From JAGKXC01 sp964554385 (GTDB lineage: Bacteria; Bacteroidota; Bacteroidia; NS11-12g; UBA955), in NCBI GenBank assembly GCA_964554385.1, contig CAZKOM010000003.1:9396-73395 (forward strand): 64,000 nt of DNA. Direction: 5' to 3'. A program made the position numbers and the translations under genes. The notes below the pieces were generated by a model, which made no database searches, was not told the origin of the DNA, and saw only the letters and a program-made list of their open reading frames with translations. Shown here in pieces: positions 17,229 through 26,022 of the stretch (the first letter of the stretch is position 1; the number at the start of each line of letters is the position of its first letter).

Positions 17229-18032
17229 TTATTTGGTGCCGGGGTTATTATCGGCGTAGCTAAACACTTTTTTTAAAAGATCCGTATTTCTGTTAGTTAA
17301 TGAAGATCGCAAGTTATTTTCTCTTTCGGTTATTTCTGTGAACAACGCGGTGGTTGCGAGGTCTGTTACGTAGCCATCAAGATCGGGATTAATATCTGAT
17401 GATAGCCCGAGTAAAAGTTTATTTTTATTAATTGTTGAAATAATGGGTTTCCAATAATTGGTAATGGAAACGGCATCGAGGGCCTGTTTTACTTCGGGTT
17501 TGAATGCGGCGGTTAATTGGGATTTGGTTGTACTGGAAAGATAACTGGTTGCTGCTCCATTACCCCCGGTAAGAATTTTCATAGCATCATTGAATGACAT
17601 AGAAGTTATTGCGTTTACAAAGATGGGGGATGCTTTTACCATGGCATTTTCGGCCCCTCGATTCATGGCTTCAATGGCTTTGTCCAATTCTTTTCCGATG
17701 GCGGCATTTAGCAGTGCATTTCCTCTAATTTTTTGTTCTACGTTTTTTACTTCGGGAGGTAGCGGTATCATCCGCATTGGATTTTGATAGAAGGCTCCGG
17801 CAGTATTTAAAGCAGAGACACCAGCGCTCACTCCTTGTTTCAGGGCTTCTTTTAAACCGTTGGCGGCTTCATCTTGGGTAAGTGCAGGGATTGCAGGTTT
17901 TGTTGCTGCCATTTGTGTTGCTTGTTTGGCTGCGTTTTCCAGTTGAGCCACGTTAATATTGCCGCAAGAATTTACTAAAAGAGCGGTTAAGATTACTGCA
18001 TTAAGGGAAATATAATTATTTGATACTTTCAT
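17229..18032 (-). CDS. DUF4197 domain lipoprotein
   Basis: This 267-residue protein has a lipoprotein signal (ALLVNSC, cysteine 23). A helical DUF4197 domain follows, starting with LTQDEAANGLKEALKQGVS and containing the PMRMIPLPPEVKNVEQKIR and MSFNDAMKILTGG segments typical of the family. The biochemical function is not known. The gene starts at ATG 18032 and faces away from the methyltransferase gene. It may be transcribed together with the downstream TonB receptor, which begins 96 nt after its stop. Confidence 0.85.
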   Translation of the reverse strand: MKVSNNYISLNAVILTALLVNSCGNINVAQLENAAKQATQMAATKPAIPALTQDEAANGLKEALKQGVSAGVSALNTAGAFYQNPMRMIPLPPEVKNVEQKIRGNALLNAAIGKELDKAIEAMNRGAENAMVKASPIFVNAITSMSFNDAMKILTGGNGAATSYLSSTTKSQLTAAFKPEVKQALDAVSITNYWKPIISTINKNKLLLGLSSDINPDLDGYVTDLATTALFTEITERENNLRSSLTNRNTDLLKKVFSYADNNPGTK

Positions 18033-18144
18033 AAAAATTGAATTTTTGGGTATTTGTTTTTGGTTTAAGTTAAATTTCTCAAACCTAAACGAATTTCGCT
18101 TAAAAGAATCAAGTTTTAGACCAATTCTAACAATTTGTGGATGT

Positions 18145-18176
18145 TTTGCAGAACGCGATCGAAATCAGTTACTTTG
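18145..18176 (+). promoter_or_regulatory. Bacteroidota-type promoter of the methyltransferase gene
   Basis: A -33 TTTG (18145-18148), a 20-nt spacer and a -7 TTACTTTG (18169-18176, one mismatch to TAnnTTTG) have the classic spacing. The ATG is 23 nt downstream. Confidence 0.55.
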
Positions 18177-18199
18177 CAGAGATTATTTTTTAATTAGGA

Positions 18200-19000
18200 A
18201 TGTACGAATTTCACGGCGATAAACGATATTATTTCAACATGACAAAGCAAGTAACGGTAAAGCATATTTTGCCGTATTTGCAGCGGCATTGGAATTTCCC
18301 CTCTGGTATGCGTGTATTAGAAATTGGATGTGGTGAGGCAGGAGTTTTACAGGCATTTACAGATTTGGGATATTCTTGTACAGGTATAGAATTGGAGGAA
18401 AGCAGATTAGAATACGCTCGTGAATATATGCGAGATGAATTATCATCCGGAAAGGTTCAATTTTTGAATAAAGATATTTACGATGTTGATCCTGAAAAGG
18501 ATTTAGGCAGCAAGTTTGATTTAATCTTGCTCAAAGATGTAATTGAACACATTCCTCATCAGGAGAAATTCATGCCTCAGTTGCAGCGTTTTCTTAATCC
18601 CGGCGGAGTGGTGTTTTTTGCATTTCCCCCTTGGATGATGCCTTACGGTGGACATCAGCAGGTCTTACCCGGTAAAATCGCTAGCAAACTGCCTTATTAC
18701 CATTTACTTCCTGGAAAATTGTATCCTTGGACCTTGAAACTCTTGGGTGTAAATGCCAATGGTATAGCCACCATGGAAGAAATTCGTAGCACAGGAATCA
18801 GTATTGAGCGGTTCGAACGGATAGTAAAAGACAGTAAATTTCAGGTTACGCATAGGCAATTCTATTTGTTTAATCCTATTTATGAATACAAGTTTGGGAT
18901 AAAGCCGAGATTGCAAATGGGATTGCTTACAAGAATTCCTTGGTTACGAAATTTTGTAACGATGGGTATGTATTATATTGTAAGCGCTAAAAATCATTAG
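18200..19000 (+). CDS. Class I SAM-dependent methyltransferase
   Basis: This 266-residue soluble protein has SAM-binding motif I at about residues 39-48 (VLEIGCGEAGVL), an acidic motif II in TGIELEESRLEYAREYM, and LILLKDVIEHIPHQEKFM (motif IV/post). The PGGVVFFAFPPW segment follows. It belongs to the Methyltransf_11/UbiG-like superfamily, and its substrate cannot be read from the sequence. It lies just upstream of the PorG-like, uppS and bamA cluster on the same strand, which hints at an envelope-related substrate, but a promoter precedes the next gene. Confidence 0.85.
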   Translation: MYEFHGDKRYYFNMTKQVTVKHILPYLQRHWNFPSGMRVLEIGCGEAGVLQAFTDLGYSCTGIELEESRLEYAREYMRDELSSGKVQFLNKDIYDVDPEKDLGSKFDLILLKDVIEHIPHQEKFMPQLQRFLNPGGVVFFAFPPWMMPYGGHQQVLPGKIASKLPYYHLLPGKLYPWTLKLLGVNANGIATMEEIRSTGISIERFERIVKDSKFQVTHRQFYLFNPIYEYKFGIKPRLQMGLLTRIPWLRNFVTMGMYYIVSAKNH

Positions 19001-19020
19001 GAAATAATAGACAAACCGAC

Positions 19021-19028
19021 TACTTTTG
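19021..19028 (+). promoter_or_regulatory. Bacteroidota -7 element TACTTTTG
   Basis: Exact TAnnTTTG match ending 16 nt before the ATG of the first DUF6089 gene. Confidence 0.45.
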
Positions 19029-19044
19029 CTAATCAGGTGGTATT

Positions 19045-19965
19045 ATGAGACATTTAAAAACCCTTTTATTAATCGGTGTTGTATGTTTATCTGCAACGCA
19101 AGTGGAAGGCCAGTCTAAGAAGCGTTTCAAGGGCAAGCCCATTGAGTTTGGCGTAGCATTAGGGGCATCCAATTACTTGGGTGATTTAACGCCTTCGATT
19201 GCTGTAAATGAGTCTCATTTGGCGGGTGGATTGCTTTGCCGATTTAACTATTCTGATTTTATCACATTGCGCGGTAATGCAACTTTTGGACAGATTTCAG
19301 GAGATGATAAAAACTATAGTTCGGATGCTTTCCGTCAGCGTAGAAATTTGAATTTTCGTAGCAATATTGTTGAGTTCAGTGGGGTAATCGAATGGAATAT
19401 TGCGGGTTTTGGAGAAACAACGCGTGAGCGTCCAGGAAGTCCTTTTTTATATGCAGGGTTAGGAGTATTCAAATTCAATCCAATGACGAAATTTGAGTAC
19501 ATGCCTACCAAGACATTAAATGGAGTTCCAATTCATGATCCCCAATTAAAGCAATTTGACGGCAAATGGATTGAATTGCAAGTATATGGAACGGAAGGTC
19601 AAGAAACTACCAAGTATAACGAACGGAGAAGATACTCATTGACGCAAGTGTGTGTTCCGGTGGGCTTCGGTTATAAAAAACAGTTGGATGAGTTTTGGGC
19701 AGTTGGTTTGGATATGGGCGCTAGAATAACTTTTACCGATTATTTGGATGATGTTAGTTTGACGTACGTTGAAGATCAAATTGTAGGTGGTAATAATGGT
19801 TTATTAGCTGCGGCATTGGCCGATAGAGGACCGGAACTGGGGTATGAGCGTTTTTACAACGGAGATCCACGTGGTACTTCAAAGGCTAACGACATGTATT
19901 TGTTTTTGAATTTAACTGTAACCCGTAAAATAGTTGGCGGAAAGACAGTTTGTTTTCAGTTTTAA
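19045..19965 (+). CDS. DUF6089 family outer-membrane protein, PorG-like (copy 1)
   Basis: This 306-residue exported protein has a signal peptide ending near TQVEGQ. The DUF6089 opening IEFGVALGASNYLGDLTPS is followed by barrel strands with FLYAGLGVFKFNP and the conserved FTDYLDDVSLTYV near the C-terminal third. Family and synteny: in Porphyromonas the T9SS outer-membrane component PorG lies immediately before uppS and bamA, as these genes do here. The window also encodes T9SS cargo. I infer a PorG-like role in anchoring the secretion machinery. Confidence in the DUF6089 call is high; confidence in PorG function is moderate. Confidence 0.8.
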   Translation: MRHLKTLLLIGVVCLSATQVEGQSKKRFKGKPIEFGVALGASNYLGDLTPSIAVNESHLAGGLLCRFNYSDFITLRGNATFGQISGDDKNYSSDAFRQRRNLNFRSNIVEFSGVIEWNIAGFGETTRERPGSPFLYAGLGVFKFNPMTKFEYMPTKTLNGVPIHDPQLKQFDGKWIELQVYGTEGQETTKYNERRRYSLTQVCVPVGFGYKKQLDEFWAVGLDMGARITFTDYLDDVSLTYVEDQIVGGNNGLLAAALADRGPELGYERFYNGDPRGTSKANDMYLFLNLTVTRKIVGGKTVCFQF

Positions 19966-19991
19966 TACTAAATTATCGTAACTAAAATAAA

Positions 19992-20010
19992 CGAAAACAA
20001 CGTGTTTTCG
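19992..20010. repeat. 19-bp palindrome between the two DUF6089 genes
   Basis: CGAAAACA and TGTTTTCG form perfect 8-bp arms around a 3-nt centre (ACG). It lies 27 nt after the first DUF6089 stop and 12 nt before the earliest start of the second. It could be an operator, mRNA hairpin or processing site; there is no T-run for a terminator. Confidence 0.5.
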
Positions 20011-20022
20011 CGTTATTGATTA

Positions 20023-20913
20023 TTGATTATTTTGATTGCAATTCAACGCACAACCACATTAACAAGAATTTGGCTTTTCAAGTCCAATTTTTTGTCGTTG
20101 TTGCTGTTGGGATTTGCTTTGTTGGGTAATCACAATAAGGTAGTAGCACAAAAATACTTTTCTGGAAGAAACGAATTTGGAATTGGTTTTGGCGTTTCTA
20201 ATTACTATGGAGATTTAAGTTCGGGTTCGCGCTTTGAATTTAACACAGCACATTTTCATCCGTCGGCAGCCATTTTTCAGAAATATAATTTCAGCAGTTA
20301 TTTTTCATTGCGCAATCAGCTTAGCTTTTTGGAAATTAGCGGTACATCGAAGGGAATAGCTGGGTTGGCGTATCAAAATTTGAATTTCAAATCCAAGATT
20401 TACGAATATTCTCCATTAATCGAGTTTAATCTACATCCGTTTGGCACTAATATTCGGGATGGTTGGGCCACTCCTTACGTATTAACTGGACTTTCTTTTT
20501 TTCGATTTGACCCCACAAAAATTGACAATGAGGATATCCGCTTAAGGAATCTAAATACTGAGGGTCAAAAAAAGTCATATAGTCTGTTGCAAGCCTCTTT
20601 GCCACTAGGAGTAGGAGTAAAGATGATGTCACCACCTCAACGCGGCAAAGGCTCAGTAATTGTTGGGCTTGAGGTTTTATGGCGAAAGACATTTACCGAT
20701 AATTTAGATGACGTAAATAGCAGTTATGGGGATTATAAATCGATGAAAGAAAACCAGGGATTATCATCGGCAGAAAATGGGCATGCTCAGGTTCAAGAAG
20801 GCAATCCAGTCTTACCTACGGGAACGATGCGAGGGGATACTCATTTAAAGGATTGGTATTATTTTGTAGGTTTCAGCATATCGTATCGATTTACGCCGTT
20901 AATTTGTAGATAA
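20023..20913 (+). CDS. DUF6089 family outer-membrane protein, PorG-like (copy 2)
   Basis: About 296 residues, with the same architecture as the preceding gene: a signal segment ending near NKVVAQ, the opening FGIGFGVSNYYGDLSSGS, the central TPYVLTGLSFFRFDP, and the family FTDNLDDVNSSYGDYKS near the C-terminal third. The start is uncertain because no ATG precedes the signal peptide; TTG 20023 and TTG 20032 are possible. It sits 12 nt before uppS and is probably co-transcribed with uppS-bamA. It looks like a diverged tandem duplicate of copy 1, and either could be the functional PorG equivalent. Confidence 0.78.
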   Translation: MIILIAIQRTTTLTRIWLFKSNFLSLLLLGFALLGNHNKVVAQKYFSGRNEFGIGFGVSNYYGDLSSGSRFEFNTAHFHPSAAIFQKYNFSSYFSLRNQLSFLEISGTSKGIAGLAYQNLNFKSKIYEYSPLIEFNLHPFGTNIRDGWATPYVLTGLSFFRFDPTKIDNEDIRLRNLNTEGQKKSYSLLQASLPLGVGVKMMSPPQRGKGSVIVGLEVLWRKTFTDNLDDVNSSYGDYKSMKENQGLSSAENGHAQVQEGNPVLPTGTMRGDTHLKDWYYFVGFSISYRFTPLICR

Positions 20914-20925
20914 ATTGATCTTCTT

Positions 20926-21678
20926 GTGTCTGTTACAACTTCTTTCGCTAGCCAAATAAAAAAAGATAGGATTCCCGAACATGTTGCTATCATCATGGAT
21001 GGTAATGGCAGGTGGGCGAAGAAAAAAGGTCATTTACGAATTTTCGGACATAAGCATGGTGTAGGAGCGGTTAGGAATGCCTTGGAAGCTGCGGTAGAGA
21101 TAGGAGTTAGGTATTTAACGGTATACGCATTTTCTACGGAGAATTGGAGTAGGCCTCGGATTGAGGTAAATGCCTTGATGGAATTGTTGGTGGATACTAT
21201 CGAGAAGGAGATTCCAACCTTTATGGAAAATGGTATTCAGCTTCAGGTGATTGGAAATGTAGATCAATTGCCGGGTACTTGCCAAGCTCAATTAGAGCGC
21301 GCCATGAAAATTACGGAGAACAACAATAAGTTGACGTTAATCTTGGCGTTGAGTTATTCTGGTAGATGGGATATAATTGAGGCGGTAAAAAAGATCTCTG
21401 AATCGGTTAAGGCCGGTGAGTTACAGCCAGAAGACATCAATGAGTCTGTACTCAATACGGCATTAAATACGGCTAAGTTTCCCGATCCTGATTTACTGAT
21501 ACGCACCAGTGGAGAGCAACGAATAAGTAATTTTTTATTGTGGGAAATTGCTTATTCGGAGATTTATTTCACTCCCGTATTGTGGCCGGATTTTACCAAG
21601 GACGATTTTTATAGGGCAATCATCGATTTTCAGGGTCGAGAACGCCGATTTGGAAAAACAAGTGAGCAAATTGCATAA
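20926..21678 (+). CDS. uppS: Isoprenyl (undecaprenyl) diphosphate synthase
   Basis: This 250-residue cis-prenyltransferase builds the C55 lipid carrier for peptidoglycan and other envelope glycans from IPP and FPP. The family core AIIMDGNGRWAKKKG carries the catalytic aspartate D25. FSTENWSRP and the C-terminal LIRTSGEQRISNFLLWEIAY are also present. The start is GTG 20926. The TAA stop is followed immediately, with no spacer, by the GTG of bamA, so translation of the two is likely coupled. The order DUF6089 - uppS - bamA is conserved in Bacteroidota. Confidence 0.95.
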   Translation: MSVTTSFASQIKKDRIPEHVAIIMDGNGRWAKKKGHLRIFGHKHGVGAVRNALEAAVEIGVRYLTVYAFSTENWSRPRIEVNALMELLVDTIEKEIPTFMENGIQLQVIGNVDQLPGTCQAQLERAMKITENNNKLTLILALSYSGRWDIIEAVKKISESVKAGELQPEDINESVLNTALNTAKFPDPDLLIRTSGEQRISNFLLWEIAYSEIYFTPVLWPDFTKDDFYRAIIDFQGRERRFGKTSEQIA

Positions 21679-24282
21679 GTGTTTAAGACATTCAAACATA
21701 TTGGGTTAGTTATTTTAACTTCGTTTTCGTTAACGATGGGGTATTCGCAGCGATTGGCGGACAGTACTTATCGCAATGCGGAGGCCATAGCCTATGATTT
21801 TATTGAGCCAAAAGAATACGTTATCCGAAATATTCAAGTTAACGAAGTGAATGGCAGACCGGTGATGAAATCGCAGGTAATCTTCTTTTCGGGATTATCG
21901 ATCGGTCAACGAATAAAAGTCCCAGGAACGGACATTTCAAAAGCCATACAAAATTTGTGGGCAAGAGATTATTTCCGTGATATACAGGTGTATTTATTGC
22001 CGTTGGAAGGGGAGGAGGTTATTGTTCAATTCCGAGTTCAGGATCAACCCAGATTGAATGGACATCGATTTATTGGATTAACCAATGCTCAGGCGAAAAC
22101 ATTGAAAGAAGAGGTTGATTTAAAAAAGGGAATGTATATCAACCCAAATTTAATCAATCGGTCTATCGAAAAAGTTCTGAAATATTACCGAGAAAAAGGG
22201 TATTACGGTGTACAGTGTACGATAGATAGGAAACAGGCTTATAATAAAGATTCTTCGGAGATGGTAGGATTTGAAAACTTTGATTTTCAAATTATTAAGG
22301 GTCCGAAGGTAAAGGTGTATGATTTTTATTTTCACGGTAATGAGTTGGTTTCGGATAAAGAATTGCGTTCCAAGATTAAAGGTGTAAAACGGAGTTTTCA
22401 GAAAATCAATATTTTCAAATCGTCTAAATACATCGAGTCTAAGTTTGCTGAGGAACGAGATAATATCATTAAGTATTATTTGAGCAAAGGGTACCGCGAT
22501 GCCCGTATTATTACCGATAGTGTACAGTTAATTAGCGATAAGCATTTGGTTGTGCATGTAAGTTTGTTTGAGGGCAGTGAATATAGAATACGAAATATTA
22601 CGTGGAAAGGTAATATGAAGTACAGTACGGGTTTGTTGGATACGATCCTAAATATCAAAAAGGGCGATATTTTCAATCAGTCTTTATTGGACGAAAAATT
22701 AAACAATCCGGGTGGACAAGGTGGATACGATGTACAGAGCATGTACATGGACGATGGTTACCTGTTCTTCCAATTGATGCAGGTTGAGACGGGTGTATAT
22801 AATGATAGCATCGACTTGGAAATTCGAATCAATGAGGGTCCTCGTGCTACGATAGCTTCTGTAACGTGGAAAGGAAATACCAAAACCAGTGACCGAGTGA
22901 TTCAGAGGGAGATTCGTACGAAGCCCGGAAATACGTTCTCGAGAACGGATATTCAGCGCACGATGCGGGATTTGGCGGCATTGAATTTGTTTGATCCTGA
23001 GAAGTTGGGGGTAGATCCTAGGCCAAATCCGGAAGACGGAACCGTGGATATTGTTTATACATTATCCGAAAAGCCAAGTGATCAAATTGAATTAAGCGGC
23101 GGATGGGGCGGCGGCGGATTCAATCCGATGCTGGGTTCATACAATACCAATCCTTCCTTGATAGGAACGGCGGGTATCATGTTGAATAATTTTAGCAGAA
23201 GAAAACTAACTCGACCTGAAACATGGAATCCAGTTCCAACGGGTGATGGTCAGAAATTGAGTTTACGTGCTCAAAGTAGTGGTCCAACGTATCAAGGTTA
23301 CACATTGGGTTATACCGAACCTTGGTTTGGAGGAAAGAAACCCAACACGTTGAGTATTGCATTATTTCATCGTGTAAACGGGTTCGACTTTTTACCCAAG
23401 GACCATCCCAATCACCGAGCCTTTTTTAACACAGGAATTGAGTTAAGCTATGCGAAGCGATTGAAGTGGCCAGATGACTTCTTCAATTTGCAATATGCAT
23501 TAAGCTTTCAGCGCTATCGTATGCAGAATATGGACGGAAGCATGTACAGTTTCCCTGCAGGATTTAGTGGTGTTAGTTATAATCCAACATTCTCCGTTGT
23601 TTTGGTAAGAAACTCCATTAATGAACCCATTTATCCTACATCCGGAAGTAATGTAACATTAACGGCTCAAGCCACACCTCCATTTAGTTTATTGAGCAAA
23701 TTGGATTATTCGGAATTATCACCCAACGAAAAATATAAATGGGCGGAATATTATAAGTTAAAAGTTGATGCCGAATGGTTCACCCCGATTTACAAGAAAA
23801 TGGTGTTAATGACCCGTGCCAAATTTGGTTATTTGGGCATGTATAACCGGGATTTGGGTACAACGTTCTTTGAGCGTTTCCGTGTAGGTGGAGCAGGTAT
23901 GTTTGGTTTTAATTTAGCTGCGATGGAGATAGTTTCACAGCGGGGTTACGATAACTTTACCATTTCGGATGCAGCTATGGGCAACCAGTCAGGTGCTCCA
24001 ATTTATAACAAGTTCACCATGGAATTACGTCAGGCGATAACCAATTCCCCAACAGCTACGGTGTATGCCTTGGCTTTCTTAGAAGCTGGTGATGCATGGA
24101 GTAGCATGTTAAAATACAATCCTTTTGAATTAAAACGTGCGGCTGGCGTAGGTATTCGATTATTCATGCCGATGTTTGGTTTAATTGGGTTGGATTGGGC
24201 GTATGGGTTTGATTATCGCAATGTACCTGGTAGCAGCAGTAAGCCAACGCAAATCCACTTCTTTATAGGACAGCAGTTCTAG
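21679..24282 (+). CDS. bamA: Outer-membrane protein assembly factor BamA
   Basis: This 867-residue Omp85 protein inserts beta-barrel proteins into the outer membrane. A signal peptide (about 1-23) is followed by a POTRA region (about 40-430) with repeated GPRATIASVTWKGNTKTSDRVIQ-type strand/helix units, shown here by its start GPRATIASVTWKGNTK. The C-terminal barrel (about 460-867) carries the Omp85 motif FRVGGAGMFGFN and ends in FFIGQQF with a terminal phenylalanine. The start is GTG directly after the uppS stop. The OmpH/Skp chaperone genes that usually follow in this phylum are missing at this locus. Confidence 0.95.
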   Translation: MFKTFKHIGLVILTSFSLTMGYSQRLADSTYRNAEAIAYDFIEPKEYVIRNIQVNEVNGRPVMKSQVIFFSGLSIGQRIKVPGTDISKAIQNLWARDYFRDIQVYLLPLEGEEVIVQFRVQDQPRLNGHRFIGLTNAQAKTLKEEVDLKKGMYINPNLINRSIEKVLKYYREKGYYGVQCTIDRKQAYNKDSSEMVGFENFDFQIIKGPKVKVYDFYFHGNELVSDKELRSKIKGVKRSFQKINIFKSSKYIESKFAEERDNIIKYYLSKGYRDARIITDSVQLISDKHLVVHVSLFEGSEYRIRNITWKGNMKYSTGLLDTILNIKKGDIFNQSLLDEKLNNPGGQGGYDVQSMYMDDGYLFFQLMQVETGVYNDSIDLEIRINEGPRATIASVTWKGNTKTSDRVIQREIRTKPGNTFSRTDIQRTMRDLAALNLFDPEKLGVDPRPNPEDGTVDIVYTLSEKPSDQIELSGGWGGGGFNPMLGSYNTNPSLIGTAGIMLNNFSRRKLTRPETWNPVPTGDGQKLSLRAQSSGPTYQGYTLGYTEPWFGGKKPNTLSIALFHRVNGFDFLPKDHPNHRAFFNTGIELSYAKRLKWPDDFFNLQYALSFQRYRMQNMDGSMYSFPAGFSGVSYNPTFSVVLVRNSINEPIYPTSGSNVTLTAQATPPFSLLSKLDYSELSPNEKYKWAEYYKLKVDAEWFTPIYKKMVLMTRAKFGYLGMYNRDLGTTFFERFRVGGAGMFGFNLAAMEIVSQRGYDNFTISDAAMGNQSGAPIYNKFTMELRQAITNSPTATVYALAFLEAGDAWSSMLKYNPFELKRAAGVGIRLFMPMFGLIGLDWAYGFDYRNVPGSSSKPTQIHFFIGQQF

Positions 24283-24430
24283 TGATTTGCTGCCAGCGAA
24301 CGCAATAATGTGGTCTTTTCCCTTTTGGGTGATTTCTGTTAAATAGTGAACGAGTTTGTATGGATATGTTAATCCATAAAGATAAGGCTTTGGAGGTTAA
24401 CCGTGTTAGAACGGTGGTTAAATTGGCTAA
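24283..24430. other. Intergenic region between bamA and the ALDH gene
   Basis: The convergent 3' ends are 148 bp apart. A short ACCGT / ACGGT hairpin (around 24401-24417) is the only structure seen. No gene, promoter consensus or strong terminator was found. Confidence 0.5.
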
Positions 24431-25973
24431 TTAAAAATCGAATTTTATACCTTGTGCTAAGGGCAACGAAGAACCATAATTGATGGTATTGGTTTGTCTA
24501 CGCATATAAGCCTTCCAAGCATNNNNNNNNNNCACTTTCTCTTCCGCCTCCGGTTTCTTTTTCACCGCCAAATGCGCCTCCAATTTCCGCACCGGAAGTA
24601 CCAATATTTACGTTGGCAATACCGCAATCGGAACCTCTTACCGAAAGAAAGGCTTCGGCTTCTTGTAAATTATTGGTAAAAATTGCGCTGGACAATCCTT
24701 GTTTTACCTTGTTTTGGATGGCTATGGCTTGATCTAAATCTTGGTATTTTAGTAAATATAAAATGGGCGCGAAAGTTTCTTCTTGTACGGTGTTCATATT
24801 TGGAGACCCTTCACAGATAGTTGGAACAACATAGCAACCGCTTTCGTATTGGTTTCCCATAAGCACTTTGTTTCCATAAAGAACAGTTCCACCTTCGGCT
24901 TGTAGATTGCTTATTGCATTTTGGTAGTTCCTTACGGCATCTGTGTCTATGAGAGGCCCAACATGATTGGATTGATCCAAAGGATTACCAATTTTCAACT
25001 GGGCGTATGCCTTACACAATTTTTCTTTTACAGTTTCGTAAATGGATTCGTGGATGATGAGTCTACGAGTTGTGGTACAACGCTGTCCAGCAGTACCCAC
25101 GGCTCCAAATAAGATCGCGATTATTGCCATATCCAGATTCGCTTCTGGAGTTAATATAATAGCATTGTTACCACCTAATTCTAAAATGCTTTTACCCAAT
25201 CGAGCGGCAACTTTCACAGCTACTTCCTTACCCATTCGGGTGCTACCGGTGGCACTTACTAGGGCAATTCTGTGATCGGTACTCATGGCTTCGCCTATTG
25301 TCCTATCACCCTGAATTAAAGAAAAGATACCTTCGGGTAACTGATTGTTTATCAATACTTGTTTAAGTATATGTTGCACTGCAGCGGCACTTGCTGGAGT
25401 TTTTTCGGAGGGCTTCCATATGCAAACATTTCCACAAATGGCGGCTAACATTGCATTCCAACTCCAAACTGCTACAGGGAAATTAAAGGCACTGATGATT
25501 CCAACAATTCCAAGGGGATGCCACTGTTCGTACATACGGTGATTGGGTCTTTCGGAGTGCATGGTTAAGCCGTGTAACTGTCTACTTAGTCCCACCGCAA
25601 AATCGCAGATGTCGATCATCTCTTGCACTTCACCCAATCCTTCTTGTAGGCTTTTACCCATTTCGTAACTCACTAAGGCACCGAGATTATCTTTGTGTTT
25701 TCGAAGTTCATCGCCAATTTGTCTTACAATTTCTCCTCGTTTTGGAGCAGGCATATTGCGCCATGTGAGGTAAGCATTTTCGGCACTTTCAACTACCGTG
25801 TTCCATTCTTTTTCGGTTGATAAGGAAACGGAAGTTATCGGTTTACCATCCACAGGAGATTGAATAATTCTGGTAGGATTTGAATCGGCAATAATCCATT
25901 GGACACCGGTGCAAGCTGCTGCTAGTTTATTGCTAATTTGAAAGGATTCTAAAATTTGCTGAATGTTTTGCAT
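24431..25973 (-). CDS. Aldehyde dehydrogenase, ALDH7 / alpha-aminoadipate semialdehyde dehydrogenase type (interrupted by an assembly gap)
   Basis: The N-terminal part (to 24533) has the ALDH7 hallmark EQWHPLGIVGIISAFNFPVA, GNVCIWKPSEKTP, the ELGGNNAI catalytic-glutamate motif and the cysteine motif AGQRCTTTRR. Across a 10-N gap (24523-24532) the frame shifts, and the remaining codons read AWKAYMRRQTNTINYG and LPLAQGIKFDF before a TAA at 24431, exactly as expected for ALDH7 C termini. The gene is therefore intact, about 510 residues. The enzyme family oxidises alpha-aminoadipate semialdehyde (piperidine-6-carboxylate) with NAD in lysine breakdown. It lies 39 nt downstream of the EamA permease gene but has its own -7 element. 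Confidence 0.9.
24523..24532. other. Assembly gap (10 N) inside the ALDH7-type gene
   Basis: Family spacing (G-R-E-S-G-S-D-A-W) suggests only about six bases are really missing. The apparent frameshift is an artefact. Confidence 0.9.
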
Positions 25974-26003
25974 GTGAAATGGGATTTTGGGAGTTCCTTA
26001 ATT

Positions 26004-26011
26004 CAAAGATA
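26004..26011 (-). promoter_or_regulatory. Bacteroidota -7 element TATCTTTG
   Basis: Exact TAnnTTTG match on the minus strand, 30 nt before the ALDH ATG. It lies in the short gap after the EamA stop, so the ALDH gene may have its own promoter. Confidence 0.4.
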
Positions 26012-26022
26012 GTTAATCTTTG
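26004..26022. repeat. 19-bp palindrome over the ALDH promoter element
   Basis: CAAAGAT and ATCTTTG arms (7 bp each) flank AGTTA. The palindrome includes the -7 element and the last codons of the EamA gene. It could be an operator or a hairpin. Confidence 0.45.

Noticed and set aside
24431..25973. ALDH gene as a C-terminally truncated copy
   Set aside because: The expected ALDH7 C terminus (AWKAYMRR, LPLAQGIKF) is present in another frame directly after the N gap.
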